From Chromera velia (lineage: Eukaryota; Sar; Chromeraceae), in assembly GCA_018398765.1 (NCBI GenBank), contig JAHBMJ010005743.1, forward strand, positions 27,402-53,091: DNA of 25,690 nt, given 5' to 3'. The translations under genes were made by a program, and so were the position numbers. The notes below the pieces were generated by a model that had not been told where the DNA came from, did not search any database, and worked only from the letters and a program-made list of their open reading frames with translations. Shown here piece after piece: positions 1 to 10,135 of this stretch (its first letter is position 1; the number at the start of each line of letters is the position of its first letter).

Positions 1-11
1 GGGGGGGGGGG
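1..11. repeat. Terminal G homopolymer
   Basis: Eleven consecutive G open the window. With the C run at the other end it gives both strands a poly-G 5' end. This most likely marks contig ends where reads failed. Confidence 0.9.
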
Positions 12-109
12 AGAAGCAGGGAATCTGACTGTAATTGAGACGTTCCATTCATTTGGTTGCCTTGCGGGCCCATTACTTTGGACCCTGGGACGTTTTTTCC
101 ATCTCTCAG

Positions 110-2492
110 AGGAAAATGGTTCTTCATGGAAGACGTGCTTGCTTGCGGACGCCGCAGAAGAAGACCGTCCCGCAAGGCCCACTTGCTAGCTTCCCTCTCT
201 CTCTCGTTTGTCTGCCTCCTTTCCATGTGAGTTGCACTTCGCATGATCCAGAGAGGAGGCCCAGACAGAGCTGTGGGAGATTGTCGTTTTTCTGCTGTTG
301 TCCTGACCTGTCTTTGCTCTCTGCGCGTGCTGCAGAGGGCAACGGGGAAGTGCGTGATCCCCTTGCACGCAGGTCCTCCGTACGTGTTCAAAAACGTGAT
401 ACCGAATACGGCCAAACTGACATCATTCGAGCAGACAATGCTGGTTCTTGCAGACTGCAACTCTCCTCAGGACAAAAATTCGTCCGTCTTTTGCCCCCTC
501 CCTTTCTTTCTGTTTCTTCTCTTTTCGCGTTTCTGTCTCTTGTTCATGTCTTGTAGACTCTATTTGCATGATTTAGATAGAAGGCCCAGACAGTGCTGTG
601 GGAGACTGTTCTTTTCTCTTGTTCATCCTGGGGGCATTCGGACTCGAATCACAGAAGCATCGCAAAAGGATTTTCCTTTATGATGCAGAACGCGCGTGCT
701 GCCATTGAAACTCTCATAAGGTGTGGAGACCCACACGCGTTGCCTTTTCGTCGTCTGTTCATTTCCCGGCAGATCAGCATTGTAATCGTTGCGAAAGGGG
801 GCGATGCATCAGGGTCCAATTAGCCATAATTCGATCTGATTCTTCGTTGTGCATGCATGCATCTCCTTCCCCCCCCTCCTTTTCCCCCTCTGTATGGATG
901 GATGGATGGATGGATGCAGAGGGAGGCGATGGGCCTGGAGGAACGGAGGGAAGAGCCTCGAGTGGGTGAACACCAGCGGGAAATTCCAACGGAAGTGCAT
1001 GGACGCAGCCAACCCACCCAAGTCTGCGCCTTCAATCAGACACGTGCCCGTGATCTTTATGTGCGAAGAGCAAAACCACAATCAGGTTCGACATCGAGCT
1101 TCCTTCCTGGCTTCTACGCTCCAATCTCCCCGTTGCGCTCGTGTGTACTCTCTTTCTCTCTCTCTCTCTGTTGCACGCACACACATACACATGCACACAT
1201 TCGTCGTCGTGTGCCCTCATGCATGCCCACACTCTGAGGACCCTTCAGCCACACCTGTGCGGGCTGTCTCTTACAGCCTTTCTCTTATTGTCCTTTTGCT
1301 TCAGTGTCTCATGTTGAAGGATTGGGGGGGGAAGGGACGACCGTGGTTGGGTAAAGATTTCCTCCGCTCTGAGTCCCTCAGTCACATGCCCCCTTTGTGT
1401 GTGCACGCGCGCTCAAACCCCTCCCCGATTTCTTTGCTCCTCCTTCCTAAGGATCCCTCTTTGCCTCCTCCCTTCCTTCCTGTAATTTTCCTTCAGGTCT
1501 GGGAAGCATCTGGCGGGAGAATCACTCACGCGTCTTTATGTCTGGATGCAGCACACAGTCAGTACTTCCGCGAGGAAGTTAGAGTCAGAGTCTGTATCCC
1601 AGTGGTGGAGCTTGCATCCGTGTGTCTCTTAAAGAGCTTGTCGGCTCCCGAATGGGCAATGGTTTTGTTGACTTTCTGCAAGGGAAAAGGAAACGCTGTC
1701 GCCCTGCAGAAAATATGCAAGGGATTCTGCTGGCTGACGACATCAGCACCGATAAGTGTCGAAGAGCCTCGCTTCTCTGGTACCTGTATTTGCGTGTGTG
1801 TGCGCGTGTACGTATGTGTGTGCTTGCATATATGTGTGCAACGTACGTGAGCAGGCCCTCCTTACGTGACGCTGAACACCTGTCACTTGGCGCGACCCGA
1901 GGAGAGGGGAGACATGCACCTCCCTCCCGACATCGAGCCCCCCTCTGCCTCTGATGCTATGGCCGGACCTCCTTCTGATGCTGCGGCGGCGGCGTCTTCG
2001 TGGAGACAGGCGGGGGCTGAAGGACAGGCCCAGGCGGATCCTGCGGGTCCCTCAGGTGTCCTTTTAGCAGGAGGGGCGCAGCAGGAGCACGTGCCGGCAG
2101 ACATCGCAGACCCTGGTGCTTTGCCGGGAGCACAAGAAGCGAGTGGAGAGTCTGTCGGGGCAGTGGGACAAGGAGAGACGCCGGCAGAGTCTCTTCCAGA
2201 GGAAGACGCCGAGGGGGAAGCGGAGGACGGTGCACCCCGTCGGCGTTTAGGGATTGCAGACCGGAGAGGGAGAGGGAGGGATGGAATGGCGCAGAGAATA
2301 GCGAGAGAACAGGGGGGGGTGCAGTCACAGGCAGGGGTCATGGATGGAGGAGGGGGGGGAGGGGACAGCACCCCTCCTGAAGATCTCAGGCAGAATCTTG
2401 TCTATGCATCTGCCTCCTCAGAGGACCCGAGTTACCTCGTCTCTCCCGGACAGCTGTTCGACCTCACCGACGAGCTGGAGGTTCTCATGTGA
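110..2492 (+). CDS. Divergent R-type (QxW) beta-trefoil lectin protein, 5' partial
   Basis: Proposed exons are 110-166, 336-481, 655-720, 920-1085, 1497-1601, 1710-1779 and 1855-2492. Phases agree at every join and give about 415 residues ending in TGA. The sense is a repeated beta-trefoil lectin pattern: TGKC followed by LVLADCNSPQ (exon 2), CMDA followed by IFMCEEQNHNQVWEA and then CLDA followed by VRVRVC (exons 4-5), and YVTLNTC (start of the last exon). The Cys-Leu-Asp and NQxW motifs are typical of R-type lectins, which bind sugars, for example at the C terminus of polypeptide GalNAc-transferases. No glycosyltransferase catalytic domain is visible; it could lie upstream of the contig end. 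From about 1914 the protein becomes a tail of roughly 190 residues rich in Ala, Gly, Pro, Glu and Arg. The first exon and the 3' end of the fifth are the least certain; ATG 1914 could instead start a separate short protein. Confidence 0.5.
241..617 (+). repeat. Diverged direct duplication, about 326 bp apart
   Basis: Positions 241-293 and 567-617 are similar copies. Both begin GCATGAT, contain AGGCCCAGACAG and CTGTGGGAGA, and end in a T-rich stretch. Flanking CT-rich sequence is loosely similar too. Both copies fall in predicted introns of the lectin gene, each just before an exon, as if an intron-exon block had duplicated. Confidence 0.6.
893..917 (+). repeat. (GGAT)n microsatellite
   Basis: About five GGAT units end at the proposed 3' splice site at 919 of the lectin gene. 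Confidence 0.85.
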
Positions 2493-3089
2493 GTCAGTCA
2501 TGTCATTTAGTGAATGAGTGAGTGAGTGATTTTGATTGGAGAGAAAATTGAGGGTTGGAAGAATGCCTGCAGAGAGTGTCAATTCGATCGGAAAATTAGG
2601 GCTCTTTTTCAAGAAAGGGTGTCGACTTTTTGATGAAACAAGTAAGCATCTGAAGCTGTGCTTTCTGTAGACTGCCAGACTGGACTCGTCTTTTCCCCCC
2701 TTGACTGTTCGTGCCTCTTCGATCCAGGTGGGTATTCGAATCTTCTTCCACTTGCTGTTTGCTTCCTACCTGTTGTTTCTTGACACGATTCTGCAAAAAG
2801 CGCAGCGTTTGGCCGGTTGCGCTTTGATGATAATGAGTTTTTCTGCACTCGGTTGAGCGTGGTCCCATCCCTTAAGACAAAAGAAACGACAGGGAATGCC
2901 ACGGTAATGTCCCTGTTTCGCTTGTGACAAAAAAAAAGAGTCACGTGAAGTCCAACACATCATCGGGCATCTTCTGTTGATGTGCGCGCAGACGAGTCGA
3001 GGTCTAATGCTTTCACAGTGGCCAGGTTCAGATTTTGACGGCGAGGCGACTATCCCGGAACTAGTCCCGGAAAGACTTAGTGACAAAAA
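2493..3089. other. 3' flank of the lectin gene, no gene seen
   Basis: Mixed-composition sequence follows the stop codon, beginning with a short GTGA/GTGAG run near 2514-2527. Open frames on the minus strand show no domain, coiled coil or matching splice signals, so I call no gene. Confidence 0.5.
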
Positions 3090-4650
3090 TTGTGACCAAT
3101 CGATCAGTGCAAGTCAATCTTAAACCATTAAAGATGGATCATTGTGAAAGCTGATGTGAGCCGATCGAGTCAAAAAGTTGATTATGAACATGTTGCCGGA
3201 AAATTGCCCCAAAAAATGCAAACTATTGTTTAGGAACTGACTAAAGTAAACGTAGCTAGCTAAAGCATATCAACTTATGATTTATTATCAAAAATTTGAT
3301 TCAAACAATGATAAACATATTGAAACAGAAATTCCTGCAGCTAGAATGAGGAATAAAACATAGACGTTTATACAATGACTCGGATGTTTAGAACTACGTT
3401 TCAAATTAACTAATCCACATTTAATATGTCATTTATCCATATTTTAATATATTTAAGTGAAAAAATCTAGGGTTGCACACTAAAGTTTTAAAGTTTTTTT
3501 TTTGTTAAAGTTTTTTTTTTTGCCCTCCAGACTTTATTTTAAAAAAACATTTTTCAATTAGTTTTTGAATAAGTCCTTAATTAGGTCAGTCATAACCAAA
3601 GTTACCAAACTATTAAATTAGCTAGCCTACATAGAAGGTAGCAGAATTAAACTTAGCCTATTCAAGGGTCTATTTGAGTTTAAATTTATATTTACATTGG
3701 AAATAATCAGCGGGGACATCCTAGGCGACATCGATCGGATCTAGCATCGGATAAAAAGTGATTGGATGACATCACAGATGAAAACTTCAGATGTACTTGC
3801 ACCAGGGAGTGGACAGCTAGTTACCTAGACAGTTACAATTCTAGTTACAATTATTAGAATCAATGGATTTCAGTTCAGCCAGCCTGAGCCAGGCAACACA
3901 GGAATTCCCTTTCATCCAGTCACTTGGCACATGAAGAAAGTCTATGCATGAAGTCATCAGAACATTAAATACAGGAACTAGTACAGGAATCATGTACAGA
4001 AAGTTCAATCATATTAACTTTATGGTCGCTACATTCAATAAACAAATGGCAGGGAGTCCAGCGATTGAGGTACTTAGTAGTAGTATAAAGATTTTCTGCA
4101 TGCAAAATCAACTTTCCTAGCAACGTCTTCTAGATCAACTTTTACATGTCTAGTTGCATGTTTACTTTTAAAGTTTTAAAGTTAAAGTTTAAAGTTTTTC
4201 AGGCAAACTATATTATAAACTACTAGTAGATTATAAAAGAAACTTTAAATCCTAACCCTAGAAAAAAATGGTTTTAAAAAATGATAAGTTTTCTTAATTG
4301 GTTTCAATTTCAAAGTCTAAGTATAAAATTATACAATTTGCACTGTAAATCAAAACCGGATATAAAATGCAAGGCCTATAAAACTCAGCTGACTAGTCAG
4401 CTAAATGTGTAATCTGGGTTTAGTACATTTTAGATTTCAATTTATTTACTAGTACTTTATGAATGCTGATGAATATCATTGATTAATAGTAAAATTCAAT
4501 ACATCGCAACACTAGTCATAATAAGTCGTAACAATGTCTATTTTGCTAACAATTTTGAATTTATAATTTTTTTAACGCTTTTGTATGCACCCAAAACTTT
4601 TGAAACTGAAAGTTGACCTAGAAGTTGACTTGAGAAGTCTTAACCTCATC
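3090..4650. other. AT-rich, CTAG-rich gene-free island 1
   Basis: Composition switches sharply to AT-rich with no long open frame on either strand. Runs such as AAAGTTTTAAAG recur (about 3484-3520 and 4168-4200). CTAG occurs about 19 times by eye in 1.5 kb, against roughly 16 in all the GC-richer sequence of the window. It lies between the 3' ends of the lectin and coiled-coil genes. I see no clear terminal inverted repeats, LTRs or transposase. It may be an eroded mobile element or a structural spacer. Confidence 0.6.
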
Positions 4651-4746
4651 TGGTCAATTTTTGAACCCCCAATTCTCTTTTGCTGACAAATTCTCTGAAA
4701 TTTAAGTCTCTTTTGCTCACGAACTCTTTCCAGCAAAGAGCCAAGC

Positions 4747-5251
4747 CTAGCTTCTCAGCTTCTTGATTTCCCCCTCGGCCTTTCGAAGAGCCTGCAGGCA
4801 ACCAATGGCCGGAAGGAGGGCGCGTGTCGGAGGACAATGCAGTCAGTCCGCATGTACAAATGATGCTGAAAGTCATTGCCCCACCGACATCTGTCCGTTC
4901 ATGTTTTCGTCATCCTGCGGATTCGTTCGTCGCCACATCTATTCTGTCTATATTCCTGTTTTGACAGGTACTCGTCCACCCTTTCAAGCTGTCATTCGTG
5001 GTTCGAGTCCATTTGCCATTTAATTCTTCGCGTTTCTATTAGGGCCCTCTGAGCTTCTCCGTGCGCTGACTGACCTCAAGGGATCTGTGCTGGTTCCTCC
5101 TCTCCCTCTCCAACGCCGTGGTTGCTCTGGAAGACTCGAGGCGGGCCTCCATCAGCTCCTGGCGCAGTGACGCTATCATCTACAAGGATGGAAGTAAGGA
5201 GAACTGAACAATACGCAAGACTGACGGAGCAGCACGTCACTTACCTCTCTG

Positions 5252-5323
<72 letters not shown>

Positions 5324-7910
5324 GTGTGTGTGTGTGTACACATGTAGGTAACAAAAGGATCTGAAGGCGAAGAAAATAAAAAGACTCCCGCATAAAGGTA
5401 TTTGCGCCGGGCTGTATGACTTCAACCAGAAAGACAAGCACAAGCAAAACGAGCAGAAAGACAGGTGAGAAGAAATCCAGCTTCGCTTCTTCTTGATCTG
5501 CTGTTGCCCGTCTGGAAGTGGCTCCTGACCTGTTCAGCCTGGGTAGGGTTGGTGGGTCGGCTCCCCTGCTGTCGTTTGGAAGCGGGTACCAGGTTCGGAC
5601 GTCGAGAGGGTCCCTCCCTTCCTTGCTCCATCTTGACCGACGGTTTTGTTTTAGAGGGACCATTTGCTTTTCGCTTTTCCCCCAATGCCACGAGTGCTTC
5701 ACTCCTCTGCGCCCCCTTAGCAGATGAAGGCGAAAGGGCAGGTCCGCATGCTGATGGGTCCTCGTCTCCGGCGCGGGAGAGAGAGAGGACTGAAGGGGTG
5801 CATCCCTCTGCAGCTGCATTCGCTCACGCGAAAAGACAGTGAAGACGGATATCAAACAGGCAGAGCTACCAAGGGAGGGGAAAGAAGGCACAGAGGAAAA
5901 AGCAGGCAGCATACAAAGGAATACAAAAACAAAGAGAAGCCCATCAGATCTTTCGCACACTCTCGGGGTTGCCCGCTCCGATACGTTCATTTCCTGCTTA
6001 CTGCAGTACGAGACAAACGCGTACCCCTTTTTCACCCCCCTCACCTGCCGCGTTGAGTCCATTTTCGTTTTCATTTCCTTCAACATCTCCGTCCCCACAC
6101 TCCCTCTCTCGCGGACTGGTCACCTCAGAAGAACTGTCCATTCTCTTTCCGCAACAACCGTCAACCGTCCTGCAGTGGCATGCAAACAAACAAAGTCCTG
6201 AATTGAGGCATCCTTCCTTCCTTCTTTCACTGCTTCCGACCCATCTTTCTGTCCTGCTCGTGACGCACGCCAACTCAAATGAAGGCAGAGCTGCAGGGCT
6301 GATCAGCTTCTCTGGTTTCTCTTCGTCCGTGCTGCACGAAAGGACGCACGGTCCTTTCCCGACTTCCTACCACCTCTCTCTCTCTCTCTCCATCCATCTA
6401 GACCACTATGCGCAATGGCACGCACTAGACGAGCACGCATCGGTCTCCTGGGTTTCTCTCTTTGCCTCATCCATCCCTCCCTTCTCTCTCTGAGGTGCGT
6501 CGCGATGTAGGCAAATTGAGTCTCTCATTCAAGTTCTTCTTCTGAGCTTTCTTGCCCCCGGCCTCCCCTCCCGCGGTCAAACACCCCTAAGTGCATGCAC
6601 CCACCCAATGAAGGACCTTTGAGAGACTGCAGAGGAGACAGACGCAGTGCCTCTGTCGCCCTCTCTTCCCAGAACCCTGCTGCAGCTGCTACTTGCACAG
6701 GCTCTCTCTCTGTCCCTGTCCCTGTCACGAGAGAAGGCGCCCCCTGTCTGACTCAGTGGCTGTCTGTCCCTCTCGGAGAACGTCAGGCGAGTCTGTGTCC
6801 TGTTTTGGCAAAGGCACACACTCATGCAGGGAGGGAGGGAGGGAGGGAGAAAGGGAGGGAGGGAGCGCAAAGAGAGTTCTCGGCTCAACGCTGTAGACAA
6901 ACACAGAAAGCGACCGTGCAGCTCCTCCGCCTCACTTGGGCAGGACAACGTGCTTCGGAATGCACAGATGCTCTGTAGAAATGCAGCACTATTTCTGACG
7001 GCGAATCAGAAAGGTCAGCAACGGACAGACGAAACGGCAATTAAGCCAAATGCTTGTGGGTGGGAACGAAAGCGAGAGACAGAGTCTGTCTGAAACCCTG
7101 TTCTTCCCTTTCTTCTCTCTGTCATCCATCCTTCCATTCACAAAGGAATCCGGACATTATCTGTGGGGCGACTGAAAGTAACGACATGCAAGAAGTGAAG
7201 CCAGAACAGACTGACAGTTGATTGAAGATGCGGTCCTTCTTTTTCAGCACTTGTTGGATGTGTTTGTCCTTCAACACGAGTGCCTTCTCTAGATCTGCAA
7301 CCTTCTGCTTGTTCTTCTGCAGGAGTGCGCGGACGGGCAGATGGGAAGGATTCGAGGTTCACAACCACCGTCAGAAAGAAAGGGAGCAGAATGAGGACAG
7401 GGTAATGAGGGCATGAGTGAACAATATGCAGCGGTCATCTCCAATCAAAGTTGGACAAGGAGCCGTTCTTCGATACAAAGCGCTCCCTTAGCTGCGAATG
7501 CTGCACACCCATACACACTCAGCACGGTCTTTCTGGACTTCATAGCTGGCTGTTCGCTTCTCTGCTGTTTCTCTAAGACAGCAAACTGCCAGAGAGGAAC
7601 TCACGAACGGAGGCGGAGAGATTCAGCATCGAAGGAAGACTCTGTCTGTCTGACCTCTGCCTCCCGAAGTGCTCTTTCTCTCTCTCCGGAGACCGCACTC
7701 AGCCTCAAATTCGACTGCAACAGCCGCTCCTTCAGGTCCATGGCTTCCCGCTGGCTCTCCTCGAGACGTTTGCTCTTCTCCTGTAGGGAGGATGGGCAGG
7801 AAGGAAGGAAGGAAGATTGAGAAAGAGGAAGGGGTCCTCAAGGAACGCAGAGAGGAAGAGACTGACCGGCAAATGGACTTGCATGCATGCATGCATGCAT
7901 GCAGGCAGGC

Positions 7911-7941
<31 letters not shown>

Positions 7942-7989
7942 AAGAAAGAAAGAACGAACGAACGAACGAACGAACGAACGAACGAACGA

Positions 7990-8029
<40 letters not shown>

Positions 8030-8049
8030 AAAAACGAACGAACGAACGA

Positions 8050-8081
<32 letters not shown>

Positions 8082-8112
8082 ACGAAAGAAAGAACGAACG
8101 AACGAACGAAAA

Positions 8113-8196
<84 letters not shown>

Positions 8197-9559
8197 GAGA
8201 AAGAAAGAAAGAAAGAAAGAAAGAAGGGTAAGTGACAGAAGTTGGTAGGTCCCACTACTACTGTCTCCCTTGAAGACACACAGGAGGCTGACATGGCAGA
8301 AAGCAAGGTGGGTCTGTGAAGACACGATAGAGGAGAGGCTTCTTTGATTATCTCTTCACAAAAAGGAGATTGGAGACGGAGAGACTACCGGAGGCCTATG
8401 GGTCCTTTTCTATGAGATTGCACACTCACAATGCTCATGTCGGCATCTTCTCCTATTCCCCTCGAGTCTTGAACAGGAGAGCAGCGAGAGAGAGAGAGAG
8501 GGGGGCGGGGGAGGGGGAGAGAAATATAGAACACGAAGGAATATCGAAGGCGGGAAAGATTAAAGAAAACAAAACAGCTGACCGAGAGTCGCTCAAGCAG
8601 GTCTGTTTTCTCCAGAGAAAGGCGAGACAGAGACTCCTGCAGGTGAACAACACGCGACCAGAAAGTGACAAAAGAGGGCGAAGACAGACCACTGCCTGTG
8701 CTGTCCTCACAGTCTGTAGGCGTGGCGGTGTAGCCGACCAAAGTCTTTGTCTGTTACCTTGCGAGGGAATTGGCAGAAGAAAAAGGAGATCCAGGAGGAG
8801 GTACGAAGTTCGGGTGAAACGACAGGTCAACACGTTGAGCAAGAGAGAAGACAGCAAGGCAGTCAAGAAAATAGAGAAATGTGAAAGGTCAAAGAGGCGC
8901 GTTCAAAATGAGAAAGACAGACTCTCTGACAGACCGTTAGATGTTCCTTTTGCACCTCCAGTTGTGTCTTTTGTTCGTTTGAGGTTTCGACCTCGGCAGA
9001 GAGGGTGTGAACGATCCTGCTCTGCTCCAGGAGGGCATCTCTCAACGAGGAAATTTCAGAGGTCTTTGCCTGCACAATGATAAGAAAACGAAAGAATTAA
9101 ACGGACAAATCTCTCGAATGCTTATCAAGAGGCATCTGTGGAGACGGTTGGAGGACTCATTTGGGTACTCGGTTAAAGCTCTGTTGGATTGCACAGGACA
9201 CAGGTTTGCAAAGCAGTCAGAAAGCCACCAACAACCTGAAAAGAACACCAGCGTATAGAAAGGAGCACATGGACGGATGCGGATGGAGAAAGTACCGCGG
9301 AAATCCCGATTTGTGAAAACGCCCCGTTCTTAATTCTCGATGTATATGTCAGATACGCTTCTGTCGCGCTCTTCCTTCTTTCCGAATTCCGAAAACAAAA
9401 CAACGATCCAACCTGCTCAGAGGCTCGGAAAGCTCCGTTGTCTGCCTCTAGCTGTCCGATCTTCTGAAGTGCACTGTCAAGTTCTGATTGGAGAGCTTCC
9501 CTCTTCGCCTCCATCTCGGCCCAGATGCCTCCGAGCCCGACTTCGGGATTCTTCAACAT
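4747..9559 (-). CDS. Coiled-coil protein, nine exons, 364 aa
   Basis: Minus-strand exons in transcript order: 9559-9413, 9069-8956, 8636-8583, 7780-7655, 7316-7216, 6169-6045, 5807-5530, 5179-5075, 4791-4747 (TAG). They total 1,095 nt with compatible phases. Each exon is bounded by AG and GT; donors include GTCAGT, GTCAGC, GTCAGA, GTCAGG and GTGAGG. The start ATG at 9559 is preceded in frame by TAG three bases upstream. Residues 1-180 form a near-continuous heptad coiled coil (for example MEAKREALQSELDSALQKI, KVADLEKALVLKDKHIQQ). Residues 181-315 are a charged, Pro/Ser/Lys-rich linker likely to be disordered. Residues 316-364 return to coiled coil (LRQELMEARLESS, then KAEGEIKKLRS at the end). 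I recognise no family; a structural or scaffold role is inference. Exons 6 and 7 rest mainly on phase and splice-site agreement. The gene is divergent from the ATPase-RNase gene. Confidence 0.7.
5248..5336 (+). repeat. (TCTCTG)n-(TC)n-(GT)n compound microsatellite
   Basis: Simple sequence inside intron 7 of the coiled-coil gene, between its exons at 5807-5530 and 5179-5075. On the sense (minus) strand it reads CA then GA, so it is purine-rich, unlike the large intron 3 repeat. Confidence 0.9.
6826..6866 (+). repeat. (GGGA)n microsatellite
   Basis: Runs of GGGA broken by an AAAG unit, inside intron 5 of the coiled-coil gene (7215-6170). It reads as CCCT on the sense strand. Confidence 0.85.
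7787..8226 (+). repeat. Large tetranucleotide mosaic in intron 3 of the coiled-coil gene
   Basis: Blocks of GGAA, GCAT, GGCA, GACA, GAAA, GAAC and GA units follow one another over about 440 bp. The units differ mostly by one base, as expected from slippage and point mutation of a GAAA-like parent. On the gene's sense strand the whole block is pyrimidine-rich (CTTT, GTTC) and ends just before the 3' splice site at 7781. It is free of stops over long stretches in several frames on both strands, giving spurious Ser/Phe/Leu- or Lys/Glu/Arg-rich open frames that should not be annotated. Confidence 0.95.
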
Positions 9560-10135
9560 TTTCTATATTAATAGCAACAAGTCTTCCCAGGAGCAGAGGC
9601 CCAACGGTTTCTAAGTCCACTATCGGAATAAACGAATCACACGGTATGATTGCGCTGATGCACTGAATTGAGTCGTCGTAAATGCCATTTCCTAGCTCTC
9701 TGATATCTCTCTGATCCGCTTGTGAGTCGCAAAGATTCGCAAAAAGCTGTATATAGGTTCGCAAAATATTGCAAAGGGCATATCAATTGCGAACGCGCGC
9801 GGCGGCGCCACGTTTAGGCGGGCCGCGCGGCGCCGCGCGTCTTCGTCTACTGTCAGAGAGCCAGCTATAGGAATCAACAGACCACCAACAGACCTCTTCG
9901 AAACGGAGTATGTTTGCTGGGAATTACTGGGAATGGCTAACACTGTTTTTTATCTGTTTTCCAGTTATCTCATATACGTTTCTTCCACTTTCTGTTCTTT
10001 TTACACGTTGGTCCGCGCATTTCAAGAGGCAGGGAAGGGACTTTTCGGACACAAGCCACCAGACTGTGAAAGGGACAGCTGAAGGAGCAGAGGCATTCTT
10101 GAGCACCTTTCAAGCTCGCGACAGTGTGCCAAGAA
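9560..10135. promoter_or_regulatory. Divergent intergenic region with CpG-dense palindrome and TYGCAAA cluster
   Basis: This gap separates the 5' ends of the coiled-coil gene (start 9559, minus) and the ATPase-RNase gene (start 10136, plus). At 9794-9840 there is an extremely CG-rich block in which GCGCGGCGGCGCC is followed by the near-complementary GGCGCCGCGCG, so it could fold back on itself; two GGCGCC palindromes are present. Just to the left, TYGCAAA occurs four times (9727, 9737, 9759, 9769), with a TATATA-like stretch at 9750-9755. A shared bidirectional promoter is inference from the gene layout. Part of the gap may be 5' UTR, and an unseen upstream exon of either gene is possible. 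Confidence 0.45.

Noticed and set aside
636-660. tRNA-like 3' end on the minus strand (TTCGAGTCC)
   Set aside because: The T stem does not pair and no upstream cloverleaf can be drawn.
7413-7490. Extra coiled-coil exon (minus strand, reading LRERFVSKNGS)
   Set aside because: It runs into a stop without a suitable phase-0 donor, and exons 4 and 5 join without it.
7623-8325. Long Ser/Phe/Leu-rich or Lys/Glu/Arg-rich open frames
   Set aside because: They are translations of the tetranucleotide mosaic inside an intron of the coiled-coil gene.
8435-8468. Extra exon of the coiled-coil gene between exons 3 and 4
   Set aside because: AG and GTGAGT flank it, but in the required phase 0 it contains a stop, and exons 3 and 4 already join in phase.
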